64,000 nt of DNA from Adineta steineri (lineage: Eukaryota; Rotifera; Eurotatoria; Adinetida; Adinetidae): positions 1,030,621 to 1,094,620 of the forward strand of contig CAJNOI010000004.1 of the NCBI GenBank assembly GCA_905250115.1, given 5' to 3'. Shown in pieces: positions 1-12,300 of this stretch. Made by a program: the position numbers and the translations under genes. The notes beneath the pieces were generated by a model. That model did no database searches. It was not told where the DNA came from and saw only the letters and a program-made list of their open reading frames with translations. How positions within the stretch are numbered: the stretch's first letter is position 1; each line of letters starts with the position of its first letter.

Positions 1-1238
1 ACATAGACGTTTAAAAAAATCTTTAAAACATATTTATTATAAACTAATAGTCATATTAAGAAACGAATGACGTTAATAATTATCCATTCATACATATGCG
101 TAATTAAATCTTTAATATGATTTTACTAAATATACCTTTGAAATTAGTTAAACAAAGATGAATAGGTTGTTTATTATAAGCTGTAGGATATGTATGTTGG
201 ATTCTCTTTGACAAATTCCAATGTTGTTTCATGATATTTATAATAGACATAATCGGAAATAATGATAAGTCTTATATTTTAAACAAGCTATGAGATTAGT
301 TATATTTTATTCTTTTTTTTCCATCTAAACCACCTTGAGTATGACATTAAAACTGAGAGAAATAGAAGTTTTACTGATGAAAAAATTACTTTTTTTTTTT
401 CTTTCCAAATATATGAAACACAACAAATGTATGTCCTTGATCTATTTTTACAGACTGTTTTACTTTTCTTTTGGAGTTAGTTTATATAGAAAACAAAAAC
501 ACTTAATATTTACCTATTATTTTTCATCAAATACTTACGATATTTGTTGAAAAAAAAATTTTTCTCGAAAAATTGATTTCCTCTGTGAATAACATTCTCG
601 AAATACGAGCTTTGATTACATGTTATTTGAAACTAATCAGTGGAACATAGCGAAAGTGATCAATGCTTACCAATAATTAATAACTATAAATATAACAATC
701 ATGCTTGATTAATTTCACAGTCGATTTTATATCTATTATCATAATTTAATACAATAATATGCAAGAAAAACGAATAACTTAAATATAGCTATACATGTAT
801 ATATATAGAAGTATTATTAAATATTTCATGACTGCATATAATCGAAATAAAGCTAAATTTAGGTTTAGTCTGACAATATGTATCTCTATTTTTTACTTAT
901 AAAAATCAGTCTGAATTATATATGATTTATTAAATAATACCAATAGAAAACATTTCGCTAGGCTAAATTTTGATGACGATGATTGTGAAAAAAAATATAT
1001 AATTGTGAATGGTGGTTGTGATGCGCATTTGTGCTTAGTGTTTGATGTATTAATATGATTAGAGTAGTTTTTTTTTGTGTGAAAGGGATGAAGGAAGAAG
1101 AATAATATTAACAATCACCGGAATAAGGTCTGTATGTGTGCAAAGAGATGAATAAAGAAACATATGCAGATACATCATCTGGTTCTTTTCCTGCTTATCT
1201 CAATACACATATAAATGTTTGATATGATTGATTGCACA
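1..1238. other. AT-rich non-coding flank
   Basis: No convincing gene is visible. The short open frames here are low-complexity, rich in Phe, Tyr, Ile and Lys, and lack paired splice sites or a recognisable domain. The stretch lies downstream of the heat-shock gene that ends at 1239 on the minus strand, so it may hold that gene's 3' UTR. Confidence 0.6.
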
Positions 1239-4200
1239 TCAACTTGAGAAATGAGTTCGTAGTCCACGAACGCGAACAAATTCTTTAAATGTCGCTGTTC
1301 GATGTTGAAATAAATCATCGATGGTGGATGTTCCATATGATTCACTTATTTGTCGCCTAAAACATCGTATATATATATGTATATGCATATGTTTAAAAAA
1401 AAAGTCAAGGTAAAAATAATGAACATTAATCGTTAACATAAACAATTTTTAAAGTAAATATACATACTTATTTACTGATGGATTGAATAAGTGATTCATA
1501 TATATATGAATAAAATATTTTGTTTTATATTAAAAATGTAAAAAGAATTAGACCTTGGCATTAATCACTTTCATTTTTTAGTATAAAAAAATATAAAACA
1601 AAAAGCAGATGTGCAAATGTGAATTATTGAAATGAGAAAGAATATTAGCCTTGGGATTGAATAAATGAAATGATAATAGAATATATCATTCTTTTCTTTA
1701 TTCTATTCAACAACAAAAAAAGAGAAAACAGTCGATTTTAATTAATATAAATTTTATAAGAATAAAATTCCTTACTGAATTAAAGTATGAATTGTATATA
1801 CAAACAAAAAAAAGTTAATCAATAAGAAGCAATATATATGCAAAAGAGACGCATAATTATCGTGAAAAATATTACAAAATAACATAGAACATGTGGAGAT
1901 AAACTAACAAAAAGCAAGAACAATGATTATTGTTAAAACAAGTGTGATAGTAACTGTTATTTTGTTATATAGATATGTGTGAATACCTTACCAGTTAGAT
2001 CCTTGATTATGACTACTACTACTACCACTACTATTAATATTATTAATAATAGAAGGTTTTATTCTACGATCAGAATTATTTTGTTCTAAATAAGGAGCTT
2101 CAATAATTAATTTTCCATCAATAAAATTTGTTTGAAGATGTTCAATATCAGTTTGTGGTGGTAAATTAGTTGATTGATAAAATGATGAACGAGATTTACG
2201 TGTACCACTTTCAATTTTTCTTTCTGCATTAACAATTAAATCACGATCTTTAACTGTCACTTTAATATCTTCAGCTTGATAATCACTTAAATCTAAAGAC
2301 ATTAATAATTTTTTCTCATTAGTATTATTAGTTATATTTTTCTCATTGGGTGTTGTTCGAACAATTTGTGGTCGAAATGCTGATCGATGAAATACATCAA
2401 AATCAAATGGTTTTGTATTTCCAATTGATGTTTCATATGTTGGTGTAACAGCTGTATTGGAATTTTTCAATAATGTTGAATCAGTTGTTGTCGTATCAGT
2501 ACTGTGTATATTGTTACTATTATGAGAATAATTCGATCGAGTTACATTTGTTGGCAAAATATTTTCACTATGATTTCGATTTTCATAAGAATATGTTAAT
2601 GGTGGTTCCGTTTTATTACGAACAGTTGAATTTATTGATAAATCATTTTTATTTTCGTTAATAATAGAGGGAGTTTTTAAATATGGCATTTCAATAGTTA
2701 ATTCTTGTGTAGTTTTATTATATGTATATGCATACTGATTTAAATCGATATGTTTTGGAATAATAAAGATTTTACGTAATTCACGATGTATATAACCACC
2801 GGAACTATCTTCTTCACGATGTTTAGCATCAATAATTAATTGATTAAGTGTAGAACGTGGTGTTATTATAAATTCATTTTCTTGATATTCATCGGTTTTA
2901 AGTTGAATTATATATTTCGTACCTTGATCACTTATTCGTTGATCATATGGATGTAATATTAATGGTGAATGCCGTACTGATGATGATAAATAAGACATAT
3001 TATTTAATTTTCTAATATCAGTTGTATTTTGAAAATTAGTTAGAAAATTGTCTGATGATATCGAAGACGATTGATCAGGTAAATTATCTAATATTACAGG
3101 GAATGATTTGCTATTATTGTTTTTGTCTGATGTCAATGAAGGGCAATTGTTCTTATCTGTGGTTAAACGATAAGATGTAAGAGAAGAAAGAATTGGTGTT
3201 GATGTAATACGATTAGATTGATTATGGTTGTCGGTATGTTGTACAATAGTGTCACTTAAAGAAAATAACGACGAAAATGAATTCTTTTCTTCGGGTATGT
3301 CACTTAATTCAACGTTTTGATTACGAATTGACAAAGAATTTGTCGGCGATTGTTTGTGTTTTTGCCGTTCTTCTATTTGCGGTTGAGAATCTTCTAACAG
3401 TAAAAATTGATTGTTTTTATTCTCACTACTTAGTGGTAGTTGCCAGTATGAATGTTGTTCGTATTGATGAGGAGGATGATGAAAGTGCTGTTGTTCTTTG
3501 GCGTAAGAAGGAGGAGAATGGTCGTAGTAAGATAGAGGCGTAACGTTGTGAGTCGTTGGAAAGAGGGAAAGTGAGGAAGATGATGATGACGGCAAAAAAC
3601 CTTTTGCTTTCTGCTCTTGTTGCTGGTGAAGTTGCCGTTCGTCTAGTAGAGTTGTAGATGAGAATTGCTCTACTGAAGTTTTTTCTTCCTGTTGCGTTTG
3701 TAGAATATCTGTTACTTCTTTATTTAACAAATCATTTTTTTCAGTTGATTGAATTGATTTAGATAAAGAAGTGGCCGATAAAGAATTATCATTTGATAAT
3801 GATAATGTCGGTGTTAGAGAATTATTAATATAATGCCGATTACGATGTGCACCAATGTATGGTCGTCGTGGTACAGACGATGACTGTAATAAAAAAAGGG
3901 AAAAAGAAAAAAAAATGATTTTGATTGATCCAACTCAAATAGTTGATTAGAAATTTGCGCTTGATCACATTTACAAGCATACATGCACATATATATATAT
4001 ACACACACTATTAAAGAAACACAGTCGGGAAAAAAGAGGAAAGAATGATTAAGTAAATATAATCTATTCGAAGGTCAATGAACTAAGATTATATGGAGTT
4101 CAATAAGCAAACTTAGAATAACTCGTTATTTCTTTCGTTTTATTATTATTATTTAGATAATGTAAATAGCATAGAAAAACTTATTATTGAAAATAGTGCA

Positions 4201-4566
4201 TTCATTTTGTCAATGTCAGAAAAAAAAGCAAAAAAACGCAAATTGCGTTAGGGATTTCAACGTCCTATCAACAGATATGTAAATACTCTATTGATAGTCG
4301 GCCTATTTGCATGCATAGCATCATTATGATTCTGCAATTCAATTATTCCTACGCTACAGATTCTTCTGATTTTTTTTTGTCTTTTCTGATAAATAGATAT
4401 ATATATATATATATATATATCTTCATCTTGTTGATGTTATATTTATTAATGAAAAAGTATTTATACCAACACATATGTAATCATTTTTAATGAATCCTTA
4501 TAATATAATCACTATAATAAGATTAAAAAAAAATTTCATTTTCAGTTTTACCGTAATTGAAGACAT
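1239..4566 (-). CDS. Small heat-shock protein with two alpha-crystallin domains
   Basis: Proposed exons are 4552-4566, 1992-3883 and 1239-1356, 674 residues. The first half is disordered (Ser, Gln, Asn, His). Two alpha-crystallin (HSP20) domains follow. The first has a GGYIHRELRKIFIIP stretch, matching the family pattern G.I.REF.R.Y.LP, then TTQELTIEMP. The second runs from LLMSLDLSDYQAEDIKVTV through DRDLIVNAERK to DGKLIIEAPYLE. Such proteins are ATP-independent holdases that keep unfolding proteins soluble. Most family members have one domain and about 150-250 residues, so the double domain and long leader are unusual. The large exon and both domains are solid. The 15-bp first exon (ATG, five codons, then GTAAAA) and the last exon (38 residues, joined by CTG|GTAAGG to TTTTAG|GCGAC) are inferred from phase. 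Without the last splice, a TAA follows directly at 1988. Confidence 0.8.
4392..4420. repeat. (TA)n microsatellite
   Basis: Uninterrupted alternating TA of about 25 bases inside the proposed first intron of the heat-shock gene. Confidence 0.9.
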
Positions 4567-4957
4567 CCGATATGTTTTTGTTGTTGTTATTGTTATAATT
4601 GAGTTTTACAAAACGTACGTACATTTACGTATGCAAACAAATATTTTCGATGAACTTTAAAGACGATTTAAAGTAAAAATGTCGTTTAAAGATCGAATAG
4701 AAAAAAACATGACTAAATGAATATGTATGTATATATGTATTCATAATATTCACTTTTTTTCACTCTCTCTGTCTGTCTCTTTTCTTGACAAATAATTACA
4801 TTTTTGCTTCCTTACTTCATTCTTTTCTTTCTACTGATTTTCTCATATTACAAATTACATAGATGAAATATATATTAAATCCTTCTACGTCTAATATTCG
4901 GTTATCGTTTTTATTAAAAATAAAATATACATAGAGAATAGATCTTTTGTTTTCTCT
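4567..4957. other. Intergenic spacer
   Basis: AT-rich spacer between the heat-shock gene and the MEA1-like gene, both on the minus strand. It should hold the heat-shock promoter and the MEA1-like 3' UTR. I looked for a clear heat-shock element (alternating GAA and TTC at 2-base spacing) and saw no convincing array. Confidence 0.4.
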
Positions 4958-5521
4958 TTATTGTTTTTCGTTAGGAAAAAAAGTTGTTTGTCGGCATGTA
5001 ATTTTTTCTCGTAATTTTTCTTGCCAATCTTGCTCAGTACAAAATTGCGCCCATGCTGGTATGCTTGATTCAGGTAATTTTATTGACGACATAAGATTTT
5101 TTATATAATTAGCTTTATCATCATCAACAGGAAATGATTCACATTCGACCTTTGATGTCCAAACTGATTCTATTGTTGGATTTAATATTTGTAAAGTTCG
5201 ATTTTCATCAGTTGTTGAAAGCACTCGAAGTGTAGCAAAACGAAGAAATTCATCATCATCGTCACCATTTTCATCATCATCATCATTATCATATTGTTTT
5301 TCTTGTTGATTTATAACAGATTCTTGTGGTAATAAACAATAACCATTTGAATCTATATTATGATCATGTTCATCAGCATCAGAATTTGCTGCTGATTCAT
5401 CAGATGAAGCATTATATTCATGATGCATATGAAATTGTGGATGAGATAATTCCTCGTTTGAAGCATTATCATCATCATCTGGTAATTTTTTTTCTTCAGG
5501 CGTTTTTGGTGATGGTGACAT
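4958..5521 (-). CDS. MEA1: Male-enhanced antigen 1 (MEA1)-like protein
   Basis: Single exon, 187 residues, with ATG at 5519-5521 and TAA at the lower end. The first two thirds are acidic and disordered, with runs of Asp, Glu, Asn and His. A short GYCLLPQE motif around residue 60 corresponds to the GYQPL-type motif of MEA1. The C-terminal 40 residues carry the conserved block: a helix (ANYIKNLMSSIKLP), then SSIPAWAQFCTEQDWQEKL, which parallels the LP..GVPAWA....QW pattern of vertebrate MEA1. The length also fits (human about 185). MEA1 was described from mammalian testis; its biochemical role is poorly known. Assignment rests on the C-terminal block and the overall layout. Confidence 0.78.
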   Translation of the reverse strand: MSPSPKTPEEKKLPDDDDNASNEELSHPQFHMHHEYNASSDESAANSDADEHDHNIDSNGYCLLPQESVINQQEKQYDNDDDDENGDDDDEFLRFATLRVLSTTDENRTLQILNPTIESVWTSKVECESFPVDDDKANYIKNLMSSIKLPESSIPAWAQFCTEQDWQEKLREKITCRQTTFFPNEKQ

Positions 5522-6011
5522 TTAATTTATCTTAAAAATAAGAATGAATTGAAAATTGTCGTTTTTTTTTTTGTTTTGATTTTTCTCGATTATAAGTATG
5601 TTTACATGTATTTATAATTATGGCTGACAGACAAATAAATTAAGAAAAAAAATAAAAGTTTTTTCACGTTAGAAATGAAATAATTAACCATAAAGAAAAA
5701 AAAACACATTGTTATTATTTATTTTATGCACATGACAAAGATTAGATTCGATCTGTTCTATTTTTCTTGAAGTGATAATTGGAGAACCTAAAATACAAAA
5801 TGATTATATTAGAGATTTTATAATACAAAAAAAGAAAAGAATTTTTTTAAAAAAGCTTTTATCGAGTAATTCTATTATGTTAATGACGATCAACTGGTAT
5901 TCCTTTGTAAAAAATTTTTATTATTCATACATAATCTTCTATATGTACTGACATTCTTGTCATGCAAGATTAATGCTTGAGGATAATACTCAAATTTCTA
6001 TTTTGTTATTT
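5522..6011. other. Intergenic spacer
   Basis: AT-rich sequence with T and A runs and no supported gene. It lies between the MEA1-like start codon and the ANKRD13 stop codon and probably contains the MEA1 promoter and the ANKRD13 3' UTR. Confidence 0.5.
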
Positions 6012-8860
6012 TTATTTGAGGCGTCGATCAATTAATGAAGATAATACTAAACAGATTCTAATAATCGGAATATAGGTAAATTCCTTCTGATTCTATAAGA
6101 AATAATGAAAATTATTTTAATTAAAAAATATACTTTTTCAAGTTCTTCTTCTTCTTCACGTAATCGATTAAGTCGAGCTTCTTCCTCACGTTTGGATAAT
6201 TCCATAATTGTAGATATATTATTTGATGAAGCACCACCAGTTCCTAATTGTTCAAGTTCTTGTTTTCGAATATCTTCAATTTCTTTTTCACTTAACCCTG
6301 ATGTTAATAAACTAGCTTCCAAAGCACTAAATTGAATAAAATAATATTATTTATCTTTTTTTCCAAAGTCAATCTTTTACCGTTGTAAATCATAATCTAC
6401 ATAACGATTATTCGTATCTGGTCTAGTTGCTCGAGCTCCTCCTGAATGACCTAATGCTTCATATAATGTAACTTGATTTGCTGATATACCTCCATCATTA
6501 TCTGGAGCAGATTCATTATTTCCATCTAGAAGGCTTCTTTCAATAGCCATTTGTAATAGAGCATCATCATCCATATACATCATTGGATGAAAACCTTCAC
6601 CTTCACCTAAGACAAAAAAAAATGGAAATCATTCATATGTTAATTAATATCTTTGATATTTGCAAACCTTGACGACGATATCCAGCTGGTACAGCAAAGA
6701 TATTTTCATCAACAGCACAAAATGAAATTGAATTTTCTTTTATTGTTGATACACCTTCAACAGCTTTATCAATACCATGTATATTACCAAATGTTACTTT
6801 AGCTGTAAGAACATGATAGAGTGGAATTTCTAGAAAAATTACAAATAATTTATCGTTTTTTAGTTTATTCAAAATAATTTATTTTACTTACGAATTTTAA
6901 CAGGAAATCCATTGGGTAATTGAAGTGTAACGAAATCACGTAATTTTTTAAAATGTGAATTACTAAAAATAAAAAAAATAGAAATAAATTTTATTTCATA
7001 TATTGATTAATAATAATAACCTTATTGCCATTAGATCAATAATAGGTAGAATTTGTTCTTGAAGACTAAGTGGATATTCATCACAAAGAGATATTTGAGC
7101 ATTAAATGTTTGAATTTTTACATTCTCTTCTCGTGGCCGACCAATATTTTTATTTTTAAGATCAACTCGACTATTAAAATATTCTTCAAATGTAATAGGT
7201 GATTGATCAACATTTTTTGTTTGATCCTTTAAAATAAATAAACAAAACGATAAGAAGATTAAAATTATAATGTTTTGAAATCTATACGTTTGATAATTTC
7301 ATTGCTGATGAATTGGTTGCTGTTGCTGCTGCTGCTGTTGTTGCTGTTGATCTTGATGATGATGCTGATGATTCAAGAAAATTGAAAACTCCTCCAAGAA
7401 AATTTTTATTTGATCCATGTCCAGCTTCATAAGCTTGTCGATCATCTGGTGACATATGTTCAATACGTGTACGTGTAACAAGTTCAAAATTATTCGCTGT
7501 ATAAACTTTACATTGATAACCATTGATATTTTCAGTTTTTTCATTACGCATTCCCCATACACCTGATTTACTTCTAAAAAAGCCAAATAAATTTTTGTTT
7601 TTTCTGAAATTTTTTTGTTATTTTACCGTTCAAATTCGATTTTATCGACATCAAGATAGACTAAAACAAAATGAAAATTCCAATAAAAAAACAAAAAAAA
7701 TCAAACTAGACAATATACCGGTTAAATTAGGTGATATAAGTTTACCATCGATCTGATCCATATTTGGTTCAAGAAGAATAACTTCTTCACCTGGTATACT
7801 TAAATTTTCACTATATGCTGATTTTGTTTCATGATCAATATCAATCATTTTCGCACAATCAGCTAAAAAATAACTTCATAATTATTTTTTTCTTAAAAAA
7901 AAAGAAGATAATCTACCTAATAATGAAAAGATAAATGTTCGATTTCCTCGTTGCCAACTAGTGCCTTCGATGCCAAGTAATGTAGTATCAACACGAACAT
8001 TTGGACCTTGAATAATAATCGAATAAAAGATAGATTTTGTTAAAACTTTAGATCTATCACTTACCACTTTTATAAATTTTATAAGTATCATTTGGACAGA
8101 GTTTTGAGACTAGAGGAACTAAATAACAAAAACCATTTTTCTTATTTTTTTCTCTTTTTTCCCCATGATTCTTACCCCAACTAGAAAATTCCCATTTCAT
8201 TTCAACATAAAAATCTAAAATAAATATTCAATCTATGAATAATTACCAACCATAATTTCACATACCTGGTGACTAAAAAGAAGACAAAGAAAGAAACTTA
8301 ATTAATGACAAAAAAAACTTTATGATTTATTTTACCTCTTTCAATTTTCGTAATAAATCTGGAATACCACGAATACGTTGCATATTTCTTTGATAATTAC
8401 GATATTTCATTACAAGTTTTACTAAAGCTGGATTACCAGTTGCTATTGCTTCTTGCAATACTACATAAATATATAATTTGTAAAAAAAAGTTATCAAATA
8501 AAATACAAGAAAACATACAGTTCCATCCATCTTTTGAAACAACATTGCAATCAGCATCATTCTGTGCTAATAATCGAACAGCATCGAGACGACCCAAACA
8601 TACAGCTAATTGTATGGGAGTTCGATGACGAGGATCAAGTTGTTCGATTCGATCCTAAAAGAAATATTTATTCTTAAATAACGAAATTTTTATTTTTATT
8701 GTTCTACACATTAAATATAAAATAATCTATTTTTTACAATACAAATTTTCTTTCTTTACAACACATAACTCACTTTATTTTCTTTAATTAATTCTGTTAA
8801 TTTCTCTGTTTCATTATTCCATATTGCCACATGTAAAGGAAATTCCCGTTCAATATTCAT
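6012..8860 (-). CDS. ANKRD13: Ankyrin repeat domain-containing protein 13 (ANKRD13 family)
   Basis: Sixteen exons, 646 residues: 8774-8860, 8519-8654, 8336-8460, 8266-8272, 8176-8214, 8065-8118, 7917-8006, 7719-7862, 7627-7660, 7288-7573, 7021-7226, 6892-6962, 6668-6829, 6381-6606, 6134-6326, 6012-6092. Total length is divisible by three and phases agree. N-terminal ankyrin repeats ([46 protein letters not shown]) precede the GPCP-type core: [18 protein letters not shown], a [16 protein letters not shown] segment and [20 protein letters not shown] sequence. The C-terminus has ubiquitin-interacting-motif-like helices ([18 protein letters not shown]) and an acidic coiled segment. Family members bind Lys63-linked ubiquitin on endocytosed receptors at membranes. 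Length and order match human ANKRD13A/B/D. Exon 4 is only 7 nt. An AG at 8863 just upstream of the ATG suggests a 5' UTR intron. Confidence 0.93.
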
Positions 8861-9375
8861 ATCTAAAAATCGTACTACATATTTTATTTTATTTAATAAT
8901 TTTAGAAAAAAAGAGAAAAAAAACAATAATTGTCTATTATTTAGCAAAAATGATTTATAAAAAAAAGCACATAGAAAAAAAAAGAAGTGGAATGTATACA
9001 CACTTAATAATTCATATTAGCAAAAGAGAATATTTTTATATATGATCAAATAAGAGAGATACTCTTGCACAAAGCTTCATTGGCTATGGACGTATTGAGA
9101 TTCACTTTTTAATAAAAGAGACAAAAAAAAGTAATAAATTGAATTAATATACATAAACGAGTATTGGAATGTGAAAAATGAATTGTTCATATCTAAGTAA
9201 TAATAATATATAATTGTATGAATAAACAAAGAATTAAAATAATTATCATTGTCGATTGCATAGTTAATGTTCCATGGCTATAATATGGACAATATGGACA
9301 TTGATATGAGCCACAAACCTAATTTAAAGAATAAAATTATTAAAAAATTCAAATCGCTTCTCTCATATATAAATA
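8861..9375. other. Spacer with ANKRD13 5' leader
   Basis: No coding region supported. The minus-strand TTTTTAG at about 8863 looks like the acceptor of a 5' UTR intron of ANKRD13. The remainder is AT-rich and should include the 3' UTR of the Mcr-like gene. Confidence 0.4.
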
Positions 9376-12300
9376 TCATACTTCACAAATATCTAATGCA
9401 AATAAATTTCTTAATGTATAAACACTTCGATTCATATTTCCAGGCTCATACCATTCATAAGCTCGTACTTCATAATAACGTGAAATATTTGCTACTGGTA
9501 TCCAACGTTTAGCTTGAAATTGAAAACATATTGGATCAAAATCTATATAATCAAAACCAAAATTAATTTGTCCAGGCCAATTTTCTGCTTCACGTAAATT
9601 TCGTGTATATAAACCACGTAACATCATTTTCAAATCTTTTTCTTCAACACGATAACCAGTTGGAATTTGTATTTCAATAAACACTGTTCCACTTCGTGAT
9701 GCTTTCAAAACATCAATATTTTCAGGACGCCAACCAAGACAAACATTATAATCAATTGTTGAAAAATTACGACCTGACATCATTGGTTGAACATCAACAG
9801 CAAATGGAACATAATTTGGACGACGAATTTTACTATCCCATTCAACATTAACACCAACATGCATCTGATAAATAATAGAAGAAAAAAAGTTTTAATTGAA
9901 ATAAATTTTCAAAATTCGAATATACAGACTTGAATTAGTGCATAACCATTACCAAAACCATCAATATAAACAACACCCCAAACATCTTCAACATCTCGAA
10001 CTTGTGTTTCAATTAAATTTTCATCCGTAATAAGAATTGGATCATGATGATGATCAACTGATGATGAAGATGTTAAATTTATACGAATATTATATGTAGT
10101 TATTTCAAAACCACGTAATACAGCATAACCAACAATAGCACGTTGAGCTATACAAGAATCATATGTGGCAGACCAACCACCAATAAAGTTACGCATTGAT
10201 TGAAGCCACAAGACTAAACAGAAAAAAAAACAATCATTATTTAAATGAAGAAAATTTGCTTTAATAAGATTGATTAGATTTGAGAATTTAGTTTTACGTA
10301 CATTTCGTCATGTTCTATTATCAATATTTGCATATTGAGTAGATGATTTTACACAAGCTATTTAATGGTATGAACACTTATTATATATCACTAATATAAG
10401 TCTACTACTATTACTCTCATCTATGATAAACCTTCAATTGATAATCTGTATGACTCATTTTGTTATACTATAATCTATCTTTTAAATTACTGTTCATCAC
10501 ACATAGCAACGATTACTAATTAAGAGCATAACAACTACTTCGCGAAGTTGTTTACAGATATTTTAATATTATCTTTCTATCTCTATACCTTAAATTCATT
10601 TGTTCTCATAATTAATTATTTTTTTTACATTATATTTTTCATCTATTTTTGTCTATAATTATTTAGGTGCAGAGACTTCATATAGTTAATGAATATGGAA
10701 TTAAATGTATGAGAAACTTACCAGATTGTTCGGCTTCTTTAACTCGAGCCTTTTGTGTATAAGTCATAACTACAAAAGCTGTAGCAGCAACAGCATGTGC
10801 TTCTAAATCAGTTTGTACTGGTTTTGGACCATAACGTGGATTAATATTCGGCCATGTTTTCATCATACCAGGCAGATTTAAATTTGAATAATAAATTCCA
10901 TTTTCATCTAAATTCAAACGTTTTTTTATAGATATTATCAAATTAAATAACATATATGTATATACATACTCATTTTTTTAAATAAAATTAACATTGCAAA
11001 AGCTGAATCTTGTTCAGCACTATTTGTTAAATGTAATGCATAAGTAACAATAGACATATCAAATGCATCAGTAATTAAACGAAAATGTTTTTCTAACCAC
11101 ATTTTTCCTCGATTAATAGCACCTGTTAAAAATTTGGCTGGTATACCACGTACATCAACATTTAATTGTAAAGCAATTAAAACTTGTGCTGTTAATGATA
11201 AATTTAATTGTTGATATGTTCCACTTATATTTGTATAACGTATACCAAATTTATTTCTATCACTATATGTTGTTATTTCTGCCCATGAACCATTCGGTTG
11301 TTGAACAGTTAAAAGAAAACCAACAATATCTGCACGAAGATTTGGATCAATAAATAAAGCTTTTTCTTCCCATTCAGGATAAACAGCATCACGTAATGTC
11401 ATTAATGCCCATGATGTTAATTCAACAGATGTTTCATTTGTAAAACCAAATTGACTAAATGAACCTTGGCGCCATGGTTCAGTTGGATTATCACCAGTAT
11501 ACATTGCCATAAAACGCAGATATTCCATATTAGCAAATGTTAAAACTTTCATTAATTTTTCTTGATCAAATGCACGACCACCATGACCTAATGATAAAAT
11601 ATAAATTATCTAGAAAATTAATTTTCATTTTGCTATAGTATTATTTACCTTGTAACATATAACGAAGATTATAAATCATCATAGCAAAATCAAATATTCC
11701 TGAATCAGCTGGAGCAGTTGTACGTTGAATTAAATTATCTGTATTTAACCATTCATCATAACCCAATAAGAAAAATGGGCCAGAAACATCACCAGAAACA
11801 AATACTTCGCATGTACCTGAACCAGGTACATAATCCCACATATTTTCTAATGTAGTTATAAAATTTTGAGGAACAGTTATATCATATTCATTTAATTGTC
11901 GAGGTAGATTATTAAGTAATAATACAGTTGGTGTATGATAATAATTACGTAAACCTTCATAATTAACTTTAATTACTTCACGATAAAAATCTCTTGAAAC
12001 ACCAGTTATACCTATATATATATACATACATATAAAATCGAGTTTTTAATTATATAAGAAAGATTCGTCTTGAAAATCATTCATAATAAGACAATCAAGA
12101 TAATTCTCTGTTAGTTCTGAAATCATTTTAGAAAAGATCTTTATTTCATGTTCAATGGTTAATTTATTAAGCAAAGCAATTTTTCTTTTCATCTTTACCA
12201 TGCATACTTCTCTCACCCACTCTTTTTCATTCAATAGCAGAAGAAATAATATATACATGCACATCCTTATATCATTCAAAATTCGATACCTTATAAACTA

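Noticed and set aside
335-550. 71-codon plus-strand frame
   Set aside because: Phe/Tyr/Leu-rich product of AT-rich DNA; no domain, no exon partner.
6134-6326. ANKRD13 ending with the read-through after ELEK
   Set aside because: A GTATAT donor and a TTTCTTATAG acceptor give a phase-consistent last exon (6012-6092) and a whole-gene length divisible by three.
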